A stretch of 64,000 bases of DNA, from contig NZ_CP069178.1 in the NCBI RefSeq assembly GCF_016812035.1, positions 124,001 through 188,000 on the forward strand, in the 5' to 3' direction. Below are positions 8,157 to 16,695 of the stretch, piece after piece. Below the pieces are notes generated by a model. It was not told the DNA's origin. It ran no database searches and was given only the letters and a program-made list of their open reading frames with translations. This DNA is from Bulleidia sp. zg-1006 (GTDB lineage Bacteria > Bacillota_I > Bacilli_A > Erysipelotrichales > Erysipelotrichaceae). Numbering within the stretch: position 1 is the stretch's first letter; each line of letters starts with the position of its first letter. Both the position numbers and the translations under genes were made by a program.

Positions 8157-8648
8157 TTAATGAAAGCTTAGGAAAGTATGTGGCGGAAGAATTATTGCTG
8201 ATGGGATATAGCAAGAAAATCTGCTCTTGTTCACTTTGGATAATAGCTTGACGGCTATATAGCTATTTAAACCGGAAGTAAATTTCGGTATGGTCAATTT
8301 TGTTGAAGCTATGGTTTGAGAATCAATGATTGCGGATTTATTTTTTTTGATGATTGATTTCTTGACAATATGAATGAATATTTCGCTGTTTTTAGAGTCG
8401 AGTTCAACCTTGAGGTATTCATTTTTCTCTATATCCTTGATAGGAATGTTGAAGTCATGTATGGATTTCCACTTATGCTGACCGGTATTAGAGTGATAAA
8501 CAGTGAATTTCACTTCTTTATAGGGAAGATTTTCTTTTGAAAAGCCTACGTCATTTCTGTATTAGATTTCTTTTTTACCGCAGTCGGAAACGAGGAGTGC
8601 CAGAATAAACAATCATGTCATTTTTCGTATAATTTTTAGTTTTTTCAT
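8157..8648 (-). pseudogene. Decayed lipoprotein gene with two in-frame stops
   Basis: Reading leftward from ATG 8648 (preceded by GGGAGG) gives MKKLKIIRKMT, stop, LFILALLVSDC, GKKEI, stop, then an uninterrupted frame to 8157. The first 23 codons have the form of a lipoprotein signal peptide (basic start, hydrophobic core, lipobox-like LVSDC), but codon 12 is TGA (8613-8615) and codon 29 is TAA (8562-8564). Both stops and the downstream 118-codon open frame share one frame, so two point mutations would restore a lipoprotein of about 163 residues. No family recognised. It lies divergent from the two-component genes and may once have belonged to that exporter/immunity locus. Confidence 0.7.
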
Positions 8649-8971
8649 TTTCCCTCCCAAAGGATTATTTTACTTTAACCACATCTAATGAAGTGACAAT
8701 ATGTATTTTAGAAGCGTTGGTCTTATACCTGGAAATATACATAAAATATATGATTACCTTTCTCAATCAAGTTATCAAGTACATTTCAAAAAAGTAAACG
8801 GTTTCATTTGTTATAAAATAGCTTCTAATCTAGGATTGTCAAACATATGTGACATGACCATCTAATAAATACCTTAAAGAGCTTACTTGTTATTTGACAA
8901 TATAATCGAGATAATAGCATAGTGTATTATCACCTAACATGTGATATCTAAAAGGAAAAAGGAGTATGTTA
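8649..8971. other. AT-rich divergent intergenic region
   Basis: About 320 nt between the decayed lipoprotein gene and the response regulator. A TTGACA hexamer lies at 8894-8899 but has no well-spaced -10 partner; TATTAT at 8925-8930 is the nearest candidate. No convincing operator, small gene or structured RNA seen. Confidence 0.5.
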
Positions 8972-9637
8972 ATGAAGGGAAAAATATTATTAGTTGAAGA
9001 TGATGAAGTTACACGTGAAGGTATTGCTGAATTTCTTACTGTAAAGAATTACGAAGTAGTATCTGTTGCAGATGGAGAAAAAGCTATTCGTACGTTTCTA
9101 AATCAAGATTTTGATTTAGTTATTTTAGATATTATGCTTCCAAAGGCAGATGGCTTTGAAGTTTTGAAGAAAATAAGATTACACAATCAAACATTCGTCT
9201 TAATGTTAACAGCTATGGCTGATGATAGTACACAGATTATGAGTTTTGATGAACAGGCAGATGACTATATAAGTAAACCATTTTCGCTTGCAATTTTAGA
9301 AAAACGTGTCGAAGCCTTGATTAGAAGAAGTCATTTTCAACATAAAAAAGAAGAATGGGTATATGGGGATGCTAGGGTGAATTTATCCGGATTTAGTGCC
9401 ACCTACAAAGGTCAGTATGTAAATATCAAGCCCAAGGAGATAAAAATATTAAATCTTCTAATTAACCATCCGGGACAAGTTTTTTCACGTGACCAAATAC
9501 TGGATAGGTTATGGATTGATGAAGTGCCTTTTGATAGGGTGATAGATGTGTACATTAAAAATTTGAGAAAAAAGCTTCACCTAGACTGCATAAAAACGGT
9601 AAAAAGTGTGGGCTACAAGTATGAGAGTGATGTATGA
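8972..9637 (+). CDS. OmpR-family response regulator (VncR-like)
   Basis: Cytoplasmic transcription factor controlled by the adjacent kinase. The receiver domain has the acidic pair Asp10/Asp11, phospho-acceptor Asp53 (VILDIMLP), Thr80 and Lys102 (SKPF). The C-terminal winged helix is of PhoB/OmpR type (LINHPGQVFSRDQILDRLW, then IDVYIKNLRKKL). ATG 8972 is chosen over ATG 8966 because GGAG at 8961-8964 then has 7-nt spacing. It overlaps the kinase gene by 4 nt. The adjacent Vex-like transporter suggests a VncRS-Vex type system. Confidence 0.93.
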   Translation: MKGKILLVEDDEVTREGIAEFLTVKNYEVVSVADGEKAIRTFLNQDFDLVILDIMLPKADGFEVLKKIRLHNQTFVLMLTAMADDSTQIMSFDEQADDYISKPFSLAILEKRVEALIRRSHFQHKKEEWVYGDARVNLSGFSATYKGQYVNIKPKEIKILNLLINHPGQVFSRDQILDRLWIDEVPFDRVIDVYIKNLRKKLHLDCIKTVKSVGYKYESDV

Positions 9638-11034
9638 AAAGATTAAAGTTATTCCCGAAGACTTTCATATACACTATGGTGATTATGAGTGTTATCACCA
9701 TAATGATTCATGGTCTTATATATTTTCTCCTACCTAGCTTTTATTTCAATAAAAAGCAAGAGGAGGTCAAGAATAGGTCTATGGAACTGGTTAAAATTTT
9801 GGAGGAAACTAGTGAATCAAAGGCGTTAGAAGTAACAAAGAATTACGCTATTATATACAACGTAAATATAACTCTTTATATTGGAAACAATACATATCAG
9901 TATCACGGTTTTACACCTGCTAATATCCAACTTGACCCTGTTAGAGCAAAAGATATATTAAGGAGAGATACTTCTATTACACAGTTAGAATCACTTGGTG
10001 ACCATCCGGTTATCATTGATAAAAAGACCTTTAAAAATAAAGATAATCAAGTCTGTGATCTTTACTTAATTTTAAGTACCGGATCTATAGACGAAACAAA
10101 ACAAGTTACTATTAAAGTTCTTCCTTATTCCATAGGCATTAGTTTTATTATTTCTCTTATTGCAGCATATATTTATAGTAAAAAAATTACTAAACCTATA
10201 AAAAACATATTAAAATCCACAAAAGATATGGAAAGGTTAAAAAAAGATAGTTATTGCAACGTAGAAAGTGAAGATGAAATTGGAATGATAGCTAATAATA
10301 TTAATTCTTTATATGACACGATATGGAATACAATTGAATCACTAAAACAAAAGATTGATGATATTAGTCAAGTAGAAAAAGAAAAGGTAGAATTTTTACG
10401 AGCGGCTTCCCATGAACTTAAAACGCCTTTAACATCACTACGTGTTTTATTGGAAAATATGCGCTATAAGATTGGTAAATATAAAGATCGAGATTTTTAT
10501 TTAGACAAGGCACAGGAAATAGTCATAGAATCGACAGATATGGTTCAAAGCATATTAGATATAAGCAAATTGCAGGTAGTTAATAAAGGTTGTGAAGAGG
10601 ACTTGGATATACGAATGATTTTAGTTGAGATAATAGAATCATATAAGGTTTTAGCAAGGGCGAAGGATTTAAAAATAAATTTGAAAATAGAAGAGCCATG
10701 TGATTGTTTTATGAACAAGGAATCTATGAAAAAAGTAATTTCTAATATTATCTCAAACGCTATTAACTACACAGACCAAGGCAATCGAATCAATATACAG
10801 ATATCAAATGGAATATTAATAGTAGAAAACGAGTGTAAATCACTTTCTGAAGATGTGTTAAAGCATGTATTTAAAGCTTTTTATAGACCGGATTTTAGTA
10901 GGGATAAAAAAGATGGTGGGACTGGTCTAGGTCTATATATCGTTAAAAATATTTTAACCGATGCTAATCTTGAGTTTCAGTTTAAACCTAGCCATTTAGG
11001 TATGAAATTTACTATTGATTTTAGAAGCCATTAA
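9634..11034 (+). CDS. Sensor histidine kinase (VncS-like)
   Basis: Membrane sensor of 466 residues. TM1 about 10-33, extracytoplasmic sensor about 34-160, TM2 about 162-182, HAMP about 183-236, HisKA with phospho-acceptor His260 in ASHELKTPLTSL, and a C-terminal HATPase with N box NAINYTD and G box GGTGLGLYIVK. It partners the preceding regulator (ATGA overlap). A terminator follows, so the downstream exporter is transcribed separately. Signal unknown; VncS-like kinases are associated with peptide sensing in streptococci (family knowledge). Confidence 0.93.
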   Translation: MKRLKLFPKTFIYTMVIMSVITIMIHGLIYFLLPSFYFNKKQEEVKNRSMELVKILEETSESKALEVTKNYAIIYNVNITLYIGNNTYQYHGFTPANIQLDPVRAKDILRRDTSITQLESLGDHPVIIDKKTFKNKDNQVCDLYLILSTGSIDETKQVTIKVLPYSIGISFIISLIAAYIYSKKITKPIKNILKSTKDMERLKKDSYCNVESEDEIGMIANNINSLYDTIWNTIESLKQKIDDISQVEKEKVEFLRAASHELKTPLTSLRVLLENMRYKIGKYKDRDFYLDKAQEIVIESTDMVQSILDISKLQVVNKGCEEDLDIRMILVEIIESYKVLARAKDLKINLKIEEPCDCFMNKESMKKVISNIISNAINYTDQGNRINIQISNGILIVENECKSLSEDVLKHVFKAFYRPDFSRDKKDGGTGLGLYIVKNILTDANLEFQFKPSHLGMKFTIDFRSH

Positions 11035-11119
11035 AGTTAATATCCTAATTTTGAAAAATCGAATTGTATAATTAATAGTGAAATTAGAAAAAATATCAGC
11101 AGAATAATTTAGAACTAAG

Positions 11120-11160
11120 CCCCAAGAGCAAAAATTAGAAAAATTTACTTTTGGGGTTTT
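11120..11160 (+). terminator. Terminator of the two-component operon
   Basis: CCCCAAGAG/CTTTTGGGG stem with one G-T pair, an additional inner stem in the A/T-rich loop, then TTTT. Confidence 0.75.
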
Positions 11161-11323
11161 GTGTGCTGAAAAAAGAGCATATTTTTTATAAAGAAAGAGA
11201 TAAGATGAACTAGAAAAAGCATCCTGATGAGTTTAAGGGAAAAACTAATGGAATTATTTTTAAAAATTTCATATGGGTTTCATATAGAACATTAATATAG
11301 ATACAGATGAGGAGGTCATAAAA

Positions 11324-12712
11324 ATGTCAGTATTAAAAAGGGCGTTACTATATGTAACAAGAAAGAAAGCTAAATCCATCATAATGTTTTTCATTTTATT
11401 TGGAATCGCAACTTCTATGATTGCGGGTTTTGCTATTAAGTCCGCCACAAAACAAACTAGAAAAAATATAAATAGTTCAATTAGAGCGAGTTTTGAAATT
11501 GGTGTAAATTTACAAAATAGTTTTGGAGTAGGTACAAGGGGGCTTGGTAATGTACCGGGATCTATTGTTGAAAAAGTCAAGTCAATTGATGGAGTTACTT
11601 CAAATGATTTGAGAACTATATCTGAAGTTGATATTTCCGGCTTGAAAAAGGTGCCGTTAAATACCCCAAGAAGACAGTACAATCCTGAAAAAGAAGCCAT
11701 CATTAAGAAAATGGCGGATTTACAAGGTAATGAAGAATCAAAATTTGATAATAAATTTGTAGGTGGAGCTTTAAAACTAACACAAGGTAGACATATTAAA
11801 AGAGGGGATGTCAATAAAGTTTTAGTGCATGAAGAGTTTGCTAAATTAAATAATCTAAAAATTGGTGATAAGATTACTGTTACACCAAGCAAGCATAGAT
11901 CTGTAAATTTAGATAAAGAATTAAATGCTAAAGTAACGCTTGAGATAGTAGGGCTCTTTACTGGTAGTAACCAAGATAGAGCTACTCATGAAATCGAGTT
12001 AATAGAAAATATCTTGATGTCAGATGTACATACTGCTACACAATTAAGTGGAAATTCTAAAGAGAATCTATACTATCAAGATGTAAAATTTTATGTTTCT
12101 GATCCGGCAAGATTAAATGAAATTATTGAAAAAGTTAAAAAATTAGATATAGACTGGTCACAATATACAGTAACAAGTTCAGATAAAAACTTCCTAGCAT
12201 TAACAACTTCACTAGATGCAATGGATAATCTAATCAGTCAACTAATTGTTGGTTCTATCGTGGTCAGTTCAATCATCTTATCACTTGTATTAGCCTTCTG
12301 GATTAATGGTCGTATTCATGAAACGGGAGTTTTACTGTCACTAGGAATTTCAAAAATAAATATTGTCGTTCAATATGTAATTGAATTATTGATGATAGCT
12401 ATTTTCAGTTTTGGAGCCTCCATTGGGTCAGGATTTTTAATTGCACAAAAATTGGGGGACAGTTTAGTTAAGCAGGCAAACAATGCCGGTAGATTAGCTC
12501 TTGGTCAAAACCTTGGTGGACTTAATTTAGGAGCGGATGCCGAATCAAGTTTAATTGCTAAAACACTTGACAACTTAAATGTTTCAATTGGAGCCAATGA
12601 GTTTATGTGGGTGTGGATTATGGGAATTGCAATTATAGTAGTATCAGTTGCAATCTCTTCAATGAATATCATTAAATTAAAGCCAAAAGAAATACTATCT
12701 AAAATGAGCTAA
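11324..12712 (+). CDS. Vex-like ABC transporter permease (MacB/FtsX fold)
   Basis: 462-residue membrane protein with one N-terminal TM (about 15-38), a large extracytoplasmic domain (about 40-300) and three C-terminal TMs (about 305-330, 345-375, 425-450), ending LKPKEILSKMS. The start YVTRKKAKSIIMFFILF and the HTATQL region of the outer domain recall pneumococcal Vex1/Vex3 (from memory, not searched). Pneumococcal vex loci have two permeases; only one is present here, so a homodimer is likely. GAGGAGG-type RBS upstream. A role in export of, or resistance to, a peptide or amphipathic compound is inferred from family and the adjacent kinase/regulator pair. Confidence 0.85.
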   Translation: MSVLKRALLYVTRKKAKSIIMFFILFGIATSMIAGFAIKSATKQTRKNINSSIRASFEIGVNLQNSFGVGTRGLGNVPGSIVEKVKSIDGVTSNDLRTISEVDISGLKKVPLNTPRRQYNPEKEAIIKKMADLQGNEESKFDNKFVGGALKLTQGRHIKRGDVNKVLVHEEFAKLNNLKIGDKITVTPSKHRSVNLDKELNAKVTLEIVGLFTGSNQDRATHEIELIENILMSDVHTATQLSGNSKENLYYQDVKFYVSDPARLNEIIEKVKKLDIDWSQYTVTSSDKNFLALTTSLDAMDNLISQLIVGSIVVSSIILSLVLAFWINGRIHETGVLLSLGISKINIVVQYVIELLMIAIFSFGASIGSGFLIAQKLGDSLVKQANNAGRLALGQNLGGLNLGADAESSLIAKTLDNLNVSIGANEFMWVWIMGIAIIVVSVAISSMNIIKLKPKEILSKMS

Positions 12713-12727
12713 GAGAGGATATAAATT

Positions 12728-13366
12728 ATGAGTATTATTCGACTAAAAAATGTAAGTTATGTATATAAAGATAGCAAAAAAAATAAAATTTTAAGTGATG
12801 TGAGTTGTGAATTTGAAAGGGGAAAGTTTTACGCAATCGTTGGAGAATCAGGTTCAGGTAAAACTACCCTACTGTCAATACTAGCCGGTCTTGACGAACC
12901 CACAGGTGGAAATGTACTATTTGAAGATAAAAGCATAAAAGACATAGGATATACATTTTACAGAAAGAACGATATCTCAATGGTGTTCCAAAATTATAAC
13001 CTATTAGATTATTTGACTCCATTAGAAAATATAAAACTAGTAAAACCGGATGCAAAAAGTGACATACTATTGAGTATGGGTTTAGAAGAGGAACAAATTA
13101 ATAGAAATGTTTTACATCTTTCGGGAGGTCAACAGCAACGTGTAGCGATTGCTAGAGCCTTAGTGTCTGGTGCACCATTAGTTTTGGCTGATGAGCCTAC
13201 TGGAAATTTAGATGAAAATACATCGGATGAAATTATTAGTTTATTAAAGTCTACAGCACATGACCAAAACAAATGCGTAATTGTAGTGACCCATAGTAAA
13301 CAGCTTTCAAGACAAGCGGATATTGTTTTTAGATTAAAAGGTAGGAAACTTATGAAAGCCCATTAG
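12728..13366 (+). CDS. Vex2/LolD-like ABC transporter ATP-binding protein
   Basis: 212-residue ATPase that powers the preceding FtsX-type permease. Walker A GESGSGKTT, Q-loop VFQNYNLLDYLTP, signature LSGGQQQR, Walker B LVLADEPTGNLD and H-loop VVTHS are all intact. Fifteen nucleotides separate it from the permease gene, so they form one operon. AGAGGA precedes the ATG. Confidence 0.93.
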   Translation: MSIIRLKNVSYVYKDSKKNKILSDVSCEFERGKFYAIVGESGSGKTTLLSILAGLDEPTGGNVLFEDKSIKDIGYTFYRKNDISMVFQNYNLLDYLTPLENIKLVKPDAKSDILLSMGLEEEQINRNVLHLSGGQQQRVAIARALVSGAPLVLADEPTGNLDENTSDEIISLLKSTAHDQNKCVIVVTHSKQLSRQADIVFRLKGRKLMKAH

Positions 13367-13416
13367 GAAAATTGGAAGTTGTGTCATGTGATAAAACATG
13401 TGTTACAACTATTCTC

Positions 13417-13486
13417 ATAGAAAGCCTTTCTCTGATACTACGATTTGTTAGTTAAACTCATTCTATCAGATGGCTTTCTATTTTTT
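13417..13486 (+). terminator. Long-stem terminator of the Vex-like operon
   Basis: ATAGAAAGCC (13417-13426) pairs with GGCTTTCTAT (13472-13481), and an inner TCTGATA pairs with TATCAGA (13464-13470). Ends in TTTTT. Confidence 0.8.
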
Positions 13487-13537
13487 GTATTTTCACCTAA
13501 CACTTTTTAAATTTTTAATGTATAATACAAGGGTCAC

Positions 13538-13606
13538 ATATCGTATATCCTCTCGGATTGGCGAGAGAGTTTCTACCCCATGGCCTTAACTATGGGACTA
13601 CGGTGT
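13538..13606 (+). ncRNA. Purine riboswitch aptamer, guanine class
   Basis: All elements of the purine aptamer are present: P1 ATATCG/CGGTGT, J1/2 TATATC, P2 CTCTCG/CGAGAG with loop GATTGG, J2/3 AGTTTCTAC, P3 CCCATG/TATGGG with loop GCCTTAAC, J3/1 ACTA. The base at 13598, equivalent to position 74 of the xpt aptamer, is C, which specifies guanine/hypoxanthine over adenine. A -10 TATAAT at 13521-13526 precedes it and an intrinsic terminator at 13625-13649 follows, so purine binding should stop transcription of the permease gene. Confidence 0.93.
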
Positions 13607-13624
13607 CTAGGATATTTTTAGGCA

Positions 13625-13649
13625 CTCTGTAGGAATCTACAGAGTTTTT
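13625..13649 (+). terminator. Riboswitch-controlled terminator
   Basis: CTCTGTAG/CTACAGAG stem with GAAT loop and TTTTT, 18 nt after the aptamer P1. Expression platform of the purine riboswitch. Confidence 0.88.
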
Positions 13650-13684
13650 CTTTTTTCGATGTGTGATAAGAAAAAGGAGAAAAT

Positions 13685-15052
13685 ATGTTGGAAAATTTCT
13701 TTAAGCTTAAAAAGAATGGTACGAATGTTCGTACTGAACTCATGGCCGGTGTAACCACATTCATAACCATGGTCTACATTTTGGCGTTAAACCCATCGAT
13801 TTTGAGTGCTTCCGGTATGGATAAGGGAAGCATTTTAACGGCAACGGCTGTTGCTTCAGCTATTGCTTGTTTCGCAATGGCTTTATTGTCGAATAAACCG
13901 TTTGCCTTATCGGCCGGCTTGGGCTTGAATGCTTACTTTGCGTATACAGTTTGTGGACAAATGGGATTTAGTTGGCAAGTGGCTTTAACAGCTGTATTGG
14001 TAGAAGGAATTATATTCCTTATTTTATCGGTAACGAATGTTCGTGAAGCAATCTTCAACGCAATTCCAGCTTCTTTAAAGACGGCTGTTGGTGTCGGCAT
14101 TGGTTTCTTTATCACATTTATTGGTTTACAAAATGCCGGTATTATCGTTGATGGTAATACATTAGTTAGTTTATTTAGTTTGAAAGCGGCGATTTCTTCG
14201 GGAACAATTCATACCCAAGGGGTTGCGGTTCTATTGGCTTTACTTGGTACACTACTGATTGCATTTATGTTTATCAAGGGTATTAAGGGATATATGTTAT
14301 GGGGAATTTTAATCACTTGGGGATTAGGAATTATCTTACAATTGCTTGGTTTCTATGTACCAAATGCGGCGGCTGGTTATTATTCTCTTATTCCAAGTGA
14401 TTTGTTCTCAATGCCTTCTAGTATGGCTCCAACTATGTTTAAATTTGACTTTGGTTTCATAACATCACATTTGGGTGATTTTATTGTGGTGTTATTTGCG
14501 TTCTTATTTGTGGATATATTCGATACGATTGGAACAGTTATTGGCTGTGCTGAAAAGTCCAGCATGTTGGATAAGGAAGGTAAATTACCTGAAATTAAGG
14601 GTATCTTATTATCCGATGCGATTGGGACAACGGTCGGTGCTTGCTTAGGTACTTCTACCGTCACAACATTCGTTGAATCTTCTTCCGGTATTTCCGAAGG
14701 TGGTCGCACTGGTTTAACAAGTGTTACAACGGGTGTGTTATTCTTATTGGCTTTATTCTTTAGTCCATTATTCTTAACAATTCCATCTTTTGCGACAGCG
14801 CCTGCTTTGATATTTGTTGGTTTCTTAATGATGCAACAAGTCGCAAATATCAATTGGCAAGATTTAACCAAAGCTATTCCGACTTTCGTTACAATCACGA
14901 TGATGGGGTTTGCGTATAGTATTTCTGATGGCATTGCGTTTGGTTTCATCACGTATACCATTTTACATTTATTCACAGGTAAGAAAGATGAGTTATCACC
15001 ATTGATGTATATTTTAAGTGTTGTCTTTGTTTTAAAATATTTCTTAGTATAA
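13685..15052 (+). CDS. pbuG: Guanine/hypoxanthine permease (AzgA/NCS2 family)
   Basis: 455-residue purine transporter with about 12-14 membrane segments. AzgA-type signatures include TELMAGVTTFITMVYILA near the N-terminus, NPSILS, LSAGLGLNAYFAY, and SGISEGGRTGLTSV. Expression is under the guanine-class riboswitch immediately upstream, which independently supports guanine/hypoxanthine as substrate. AAAAAGGAGA precedes the ATG. Monocistronic, with a terminator 8 nt after the stop. Confidence 0.93.
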   Translation: MLENFFKLKKNGTNVRTELMAGVTTFITMVYILALNPSILSASGMDKGSILTATAVASAIACFAMALLSNKPFALSAGLGLNAYFAYTVCGQMGFSWQVALTAVLVEGIIFLILSVTNVREAIFNAIPASLKTAVGVGIGFFITFIGLQNAGIIVDGNTLVSLFSLKAAISSGTIHTQGVAVLLALLGTLLIAFMFIKGIKGYMLWGILITWGLGIILQLLGFYVPNAAAGYYSLIPSDLFSMPSSMAPTMFKFDFGFITSHLGDFIVVLFAFLFVDIFDTIGTVIGCAEKSSMLDKEGKLPEIKGILLSDAIGTTVGACLGTSTVTTFVESSSGISEGGRTGLTSVTTGVLFLLALFFSPLFLTIPSFATAPALIFVGFLMMQQVANINWQDLTKAIPTFVTITMMGFAYSISDGIAFGFITYTILHLFTGKKDELSPLMYILSVVFVLKYFLV

Positions 15053-15060
15053 AATGAGTG

Positions 15061-15084
15061 AAGAGATGCTTAGGCATCTTTTTT
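15061..15084 (+). terminator. Terminator of purine permease gene
   Basis: AAGAGATGC/GCATCTTTT stem, TTAG loop, T run. Confidence 0.8.
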
Positions 15085-15133
15085 CTTTGGCTAAAAAATG
15101 CTAAAGTAGATATGTTAATAGATGGAGGATTCT

Positions 15134-15880
15134 ATGAAATTAGTATTAGTTCGTCATGGTGAAAGCGAGTGGAATAAGTTAAACTTATTCACCGGTTGGA
15201 CAGATGTTGAGTTATCAGAAAAAGGTATTGAAGAAGCGAAGGCCGGTGGTCGTGCTTTAAAAGAAGCAGGATATGATTTTGATTTATGCTATACATCGTA
15301 TTTAAAGAGAGCCATTCATACATTGAATCACATTTTGGCTGAAATGGATCGTGAATGGTTACCGGTCACAAAGACTTGGAAATTAAATGAACGTCATTAT
15401 GGTGCTTTACAAGGTTTGAATAAGTCAGAAACAGCGGAAAAGTATGGTGAAGAACAAGTTAAGATTTGGCGTCGTTCTTTTGATATTCAACCACCTGCCT
15501 TGGAGGTTAGTGATAATCGTAACCCGGCTAATCAAGAAGCTTATCGTAATGAAAACAAGGATGAATTGCCATTATCTGAAAGTCTAAAGACAACGATTGA
15601 GCGTGCTGTTCCTTATTATGAACAAGAAATTTTACCTAAGATGAAAGAAGGTAAGAGAGTGTTAATTACAGCTCATGGAAACAGCTTACGTGCTTTGGTG
15701 AAGTATTTTGAAGGTTTAAGTGATGAGGAAATTATCGGTGTTAATATTCCAACCGGTGTTCCTCTTGTGTATACTTTCGATGATGAAGGTCATTTCATTT
15801 CAAAGGAATATTTAGGTGATCAATCAGCTATTGAAGCTAAGATGGCTGCGGTTGCTAATCAAGGTTCTGTTAAGAAATAA
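15134..15880 (+). CDS. gpmA: 2,3-bisphosphoglycerate-dependent phosphoglycerate mutase
   Basis: Glycolytic enzyme interconverting 3- and 2-phosphoglycerate. 248 residues, the usual length. Phospho-acceptor His8 lies in [25 protein letters not shown] and the second active-site histidine in [11 protein letters not shown] are intact. ATG 15134 is preferred over ATG 15122 because GGAGG (15124-15128) then lies 5 nt upstream. It stands alone between two terminators, away from pgk-tpiA-eno at 49-52 kb. In Treponema a gpm gene closes the tro metal operon; here it is nearby but not in that operon. Confidence 0.96.
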   Translation: MKLVLVRHGESEWNKLNLFTGWTDVELSEKGIEEAKAGGRALKEAGYDFDLCYTSYLKRAIHTLNHILAEMDREWLPVTKTWKLNERHYGALQGLNKSETAEKYGEEQVKIWRRSFDIQPPALEVSDNRNPANQEAYRNENKDELPLSESLKTTIERAVPYYEQEILPKMKEGKRVLITAHGNSLRALVKYFEGLSDEEIIGVNIPTGVPLVYTFDDEGHFISKEYLGDQSAIEAKMAAVANQGSVKK

Positions 15881-15884
15881 AGGG

Positions 15885-15908
15885 AAAACTTCCTTCGGGA
15901 AGTTTTTT
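15885..15908 (+). terminator. Terminator of gpmA
   Basis: AAAACTTCC/GGAAGTTTT with the stable TTCG tetraloop and T tail. Confidence 0.9.
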
Positions 15909-15925
15909 AATAGAAAGAAACATTT

Positions 15926-16663
15926 ATGAAAGTCGGTATTTACGGAATTGAAAGTCTAATTAGTAGACAGTTGTTAGAAAAGAAAGAAATAAATTGGGTT
16001 TTATTAGACCAAAAGAAAGATAAGAAACGTATCCAAGGTATTGAATGGAGAGTATATGATATCCATCATTATCCCGTCCATGAATTAGAGGCCCTTATTT
16101 GTTTAAAAGAGGAAAAAGTGTCTTGTTCAATACCACAATTCAAACAAAAAGCAGGGATGAGTTTGGTTCACTTTGTTGAAGAAATGAAGAAGCGTTTCCC
16201 GGATGCTAAGAATGTGAGCTTACACATCTATCCCTCTTTAGCGCATTATGGGTTACAAGGCTTTCGCCAATATCAGCAAGAACTAAGTGCATTAACCACA
16301 GGTGAAGAAATCATTTCTTCTTTCTCAGATCCTATTTTGAATAACTTGGTACCGCATTCCATTGGTTGTATTGACTGGGAATGTTTATGGGAAGAAAAGG
16401 TGAGTGTTGTACAAGTACCCATTTTAAGGGTAGATAGTGTTGAATTTGAGTTTAATTCTGAAGTGCAACAACCATGGTTAGAAAGTGATATTGTCTTAAA
16501 AGAAAGAGGTTCTTCGCATTCCCTAGCCAATCAAGATAAGGTTGGAATATGTTTGAAAAAAGATTGTGCGAAAAATTATTATCACTTTTTTGCGTATGTG
16601 GATACCGTTTATTATCAAGTGAAAGAGATAGAAAATTGGCTCTTAGATGTAAAAAATAAATAA
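15926..16663 (+). CDS. Uncharacterised protein with Rossmann-like start
   Basis: 245 residues, not assigned with confidence. The start MKVGIYGIESLISRQLLE resembles a dinucleotide-binding beta-alpha unit. Two stretches (HIYPSLAHYGLQGFRQYQQE about 100-120; ILNNLVPHSIGCID about 140-153) recall aspartate-semialdehyde dehydrogenase, but the catalytic NCxT cysteine motif is not visible. A non-catalytic relative of that fold is possible. No signal peptide or TM. It starts 17 nt after the gpmA terminator with weak Shine-Dalgarno pairing (AGAAAG). Confidence 0.7.
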   Translation: MKVGIYGIESLISRQLLEKKEINWVLLDQKKDKKRIQGIEWRVYDIHHYPVHELEALICLKEEKVSCSIPQFKQKAGMSLVHFVEEMKKRFPDAKNVSLHIYPSLAHYGLQGFRQYQQELSALTTGEEIISSFSDPILNNLVPHSIGCIDWECLWEEKVSVVQVPILRVDSVEFEFNSEVQQPWLESDIVLKERGSSHSLANQDKVGICLKKDCAKNYYHFFAYVDTVYYQVKEIENWLLDVKNK

Positions 16664-16665
16664 TA

Positions 16666-16674
16666 TGGTAAAAT
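16666..16674 (+). promoter_or_regulatory. Extended -10 promoter of the 16696 gene
   Basis: TGGTAAAAT: a TGn extension plus TAAAAT, no recognisable -35. It overlaps the end of the preceding intergenic space and would start transcription about 15 nt before the next ATG. Confidence 0.5.
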
Positions 16675-16695
16675 AAATAAAGAGAGGTTATAAAT

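Noticed and set aside
8935-8945. CACCTAACA as a possible DtxR half site upstream of the response regulator
   Set aside because: Only a half site, with no inverted partner; a similar stretch occurs at about 13494 without context.
11269-11892. 207-codon minus-strand frame opposite the Vex-like permease
   Set aside because: Hydrophobic only because it mirrors the coding strand; the sense frame has full family features.
14380-14976. 198-codon minus-strand frame inside the purine permease gene
   Set aside because: Shadow of a confirmed NCS2 permease; low-complexity translation without motifs.
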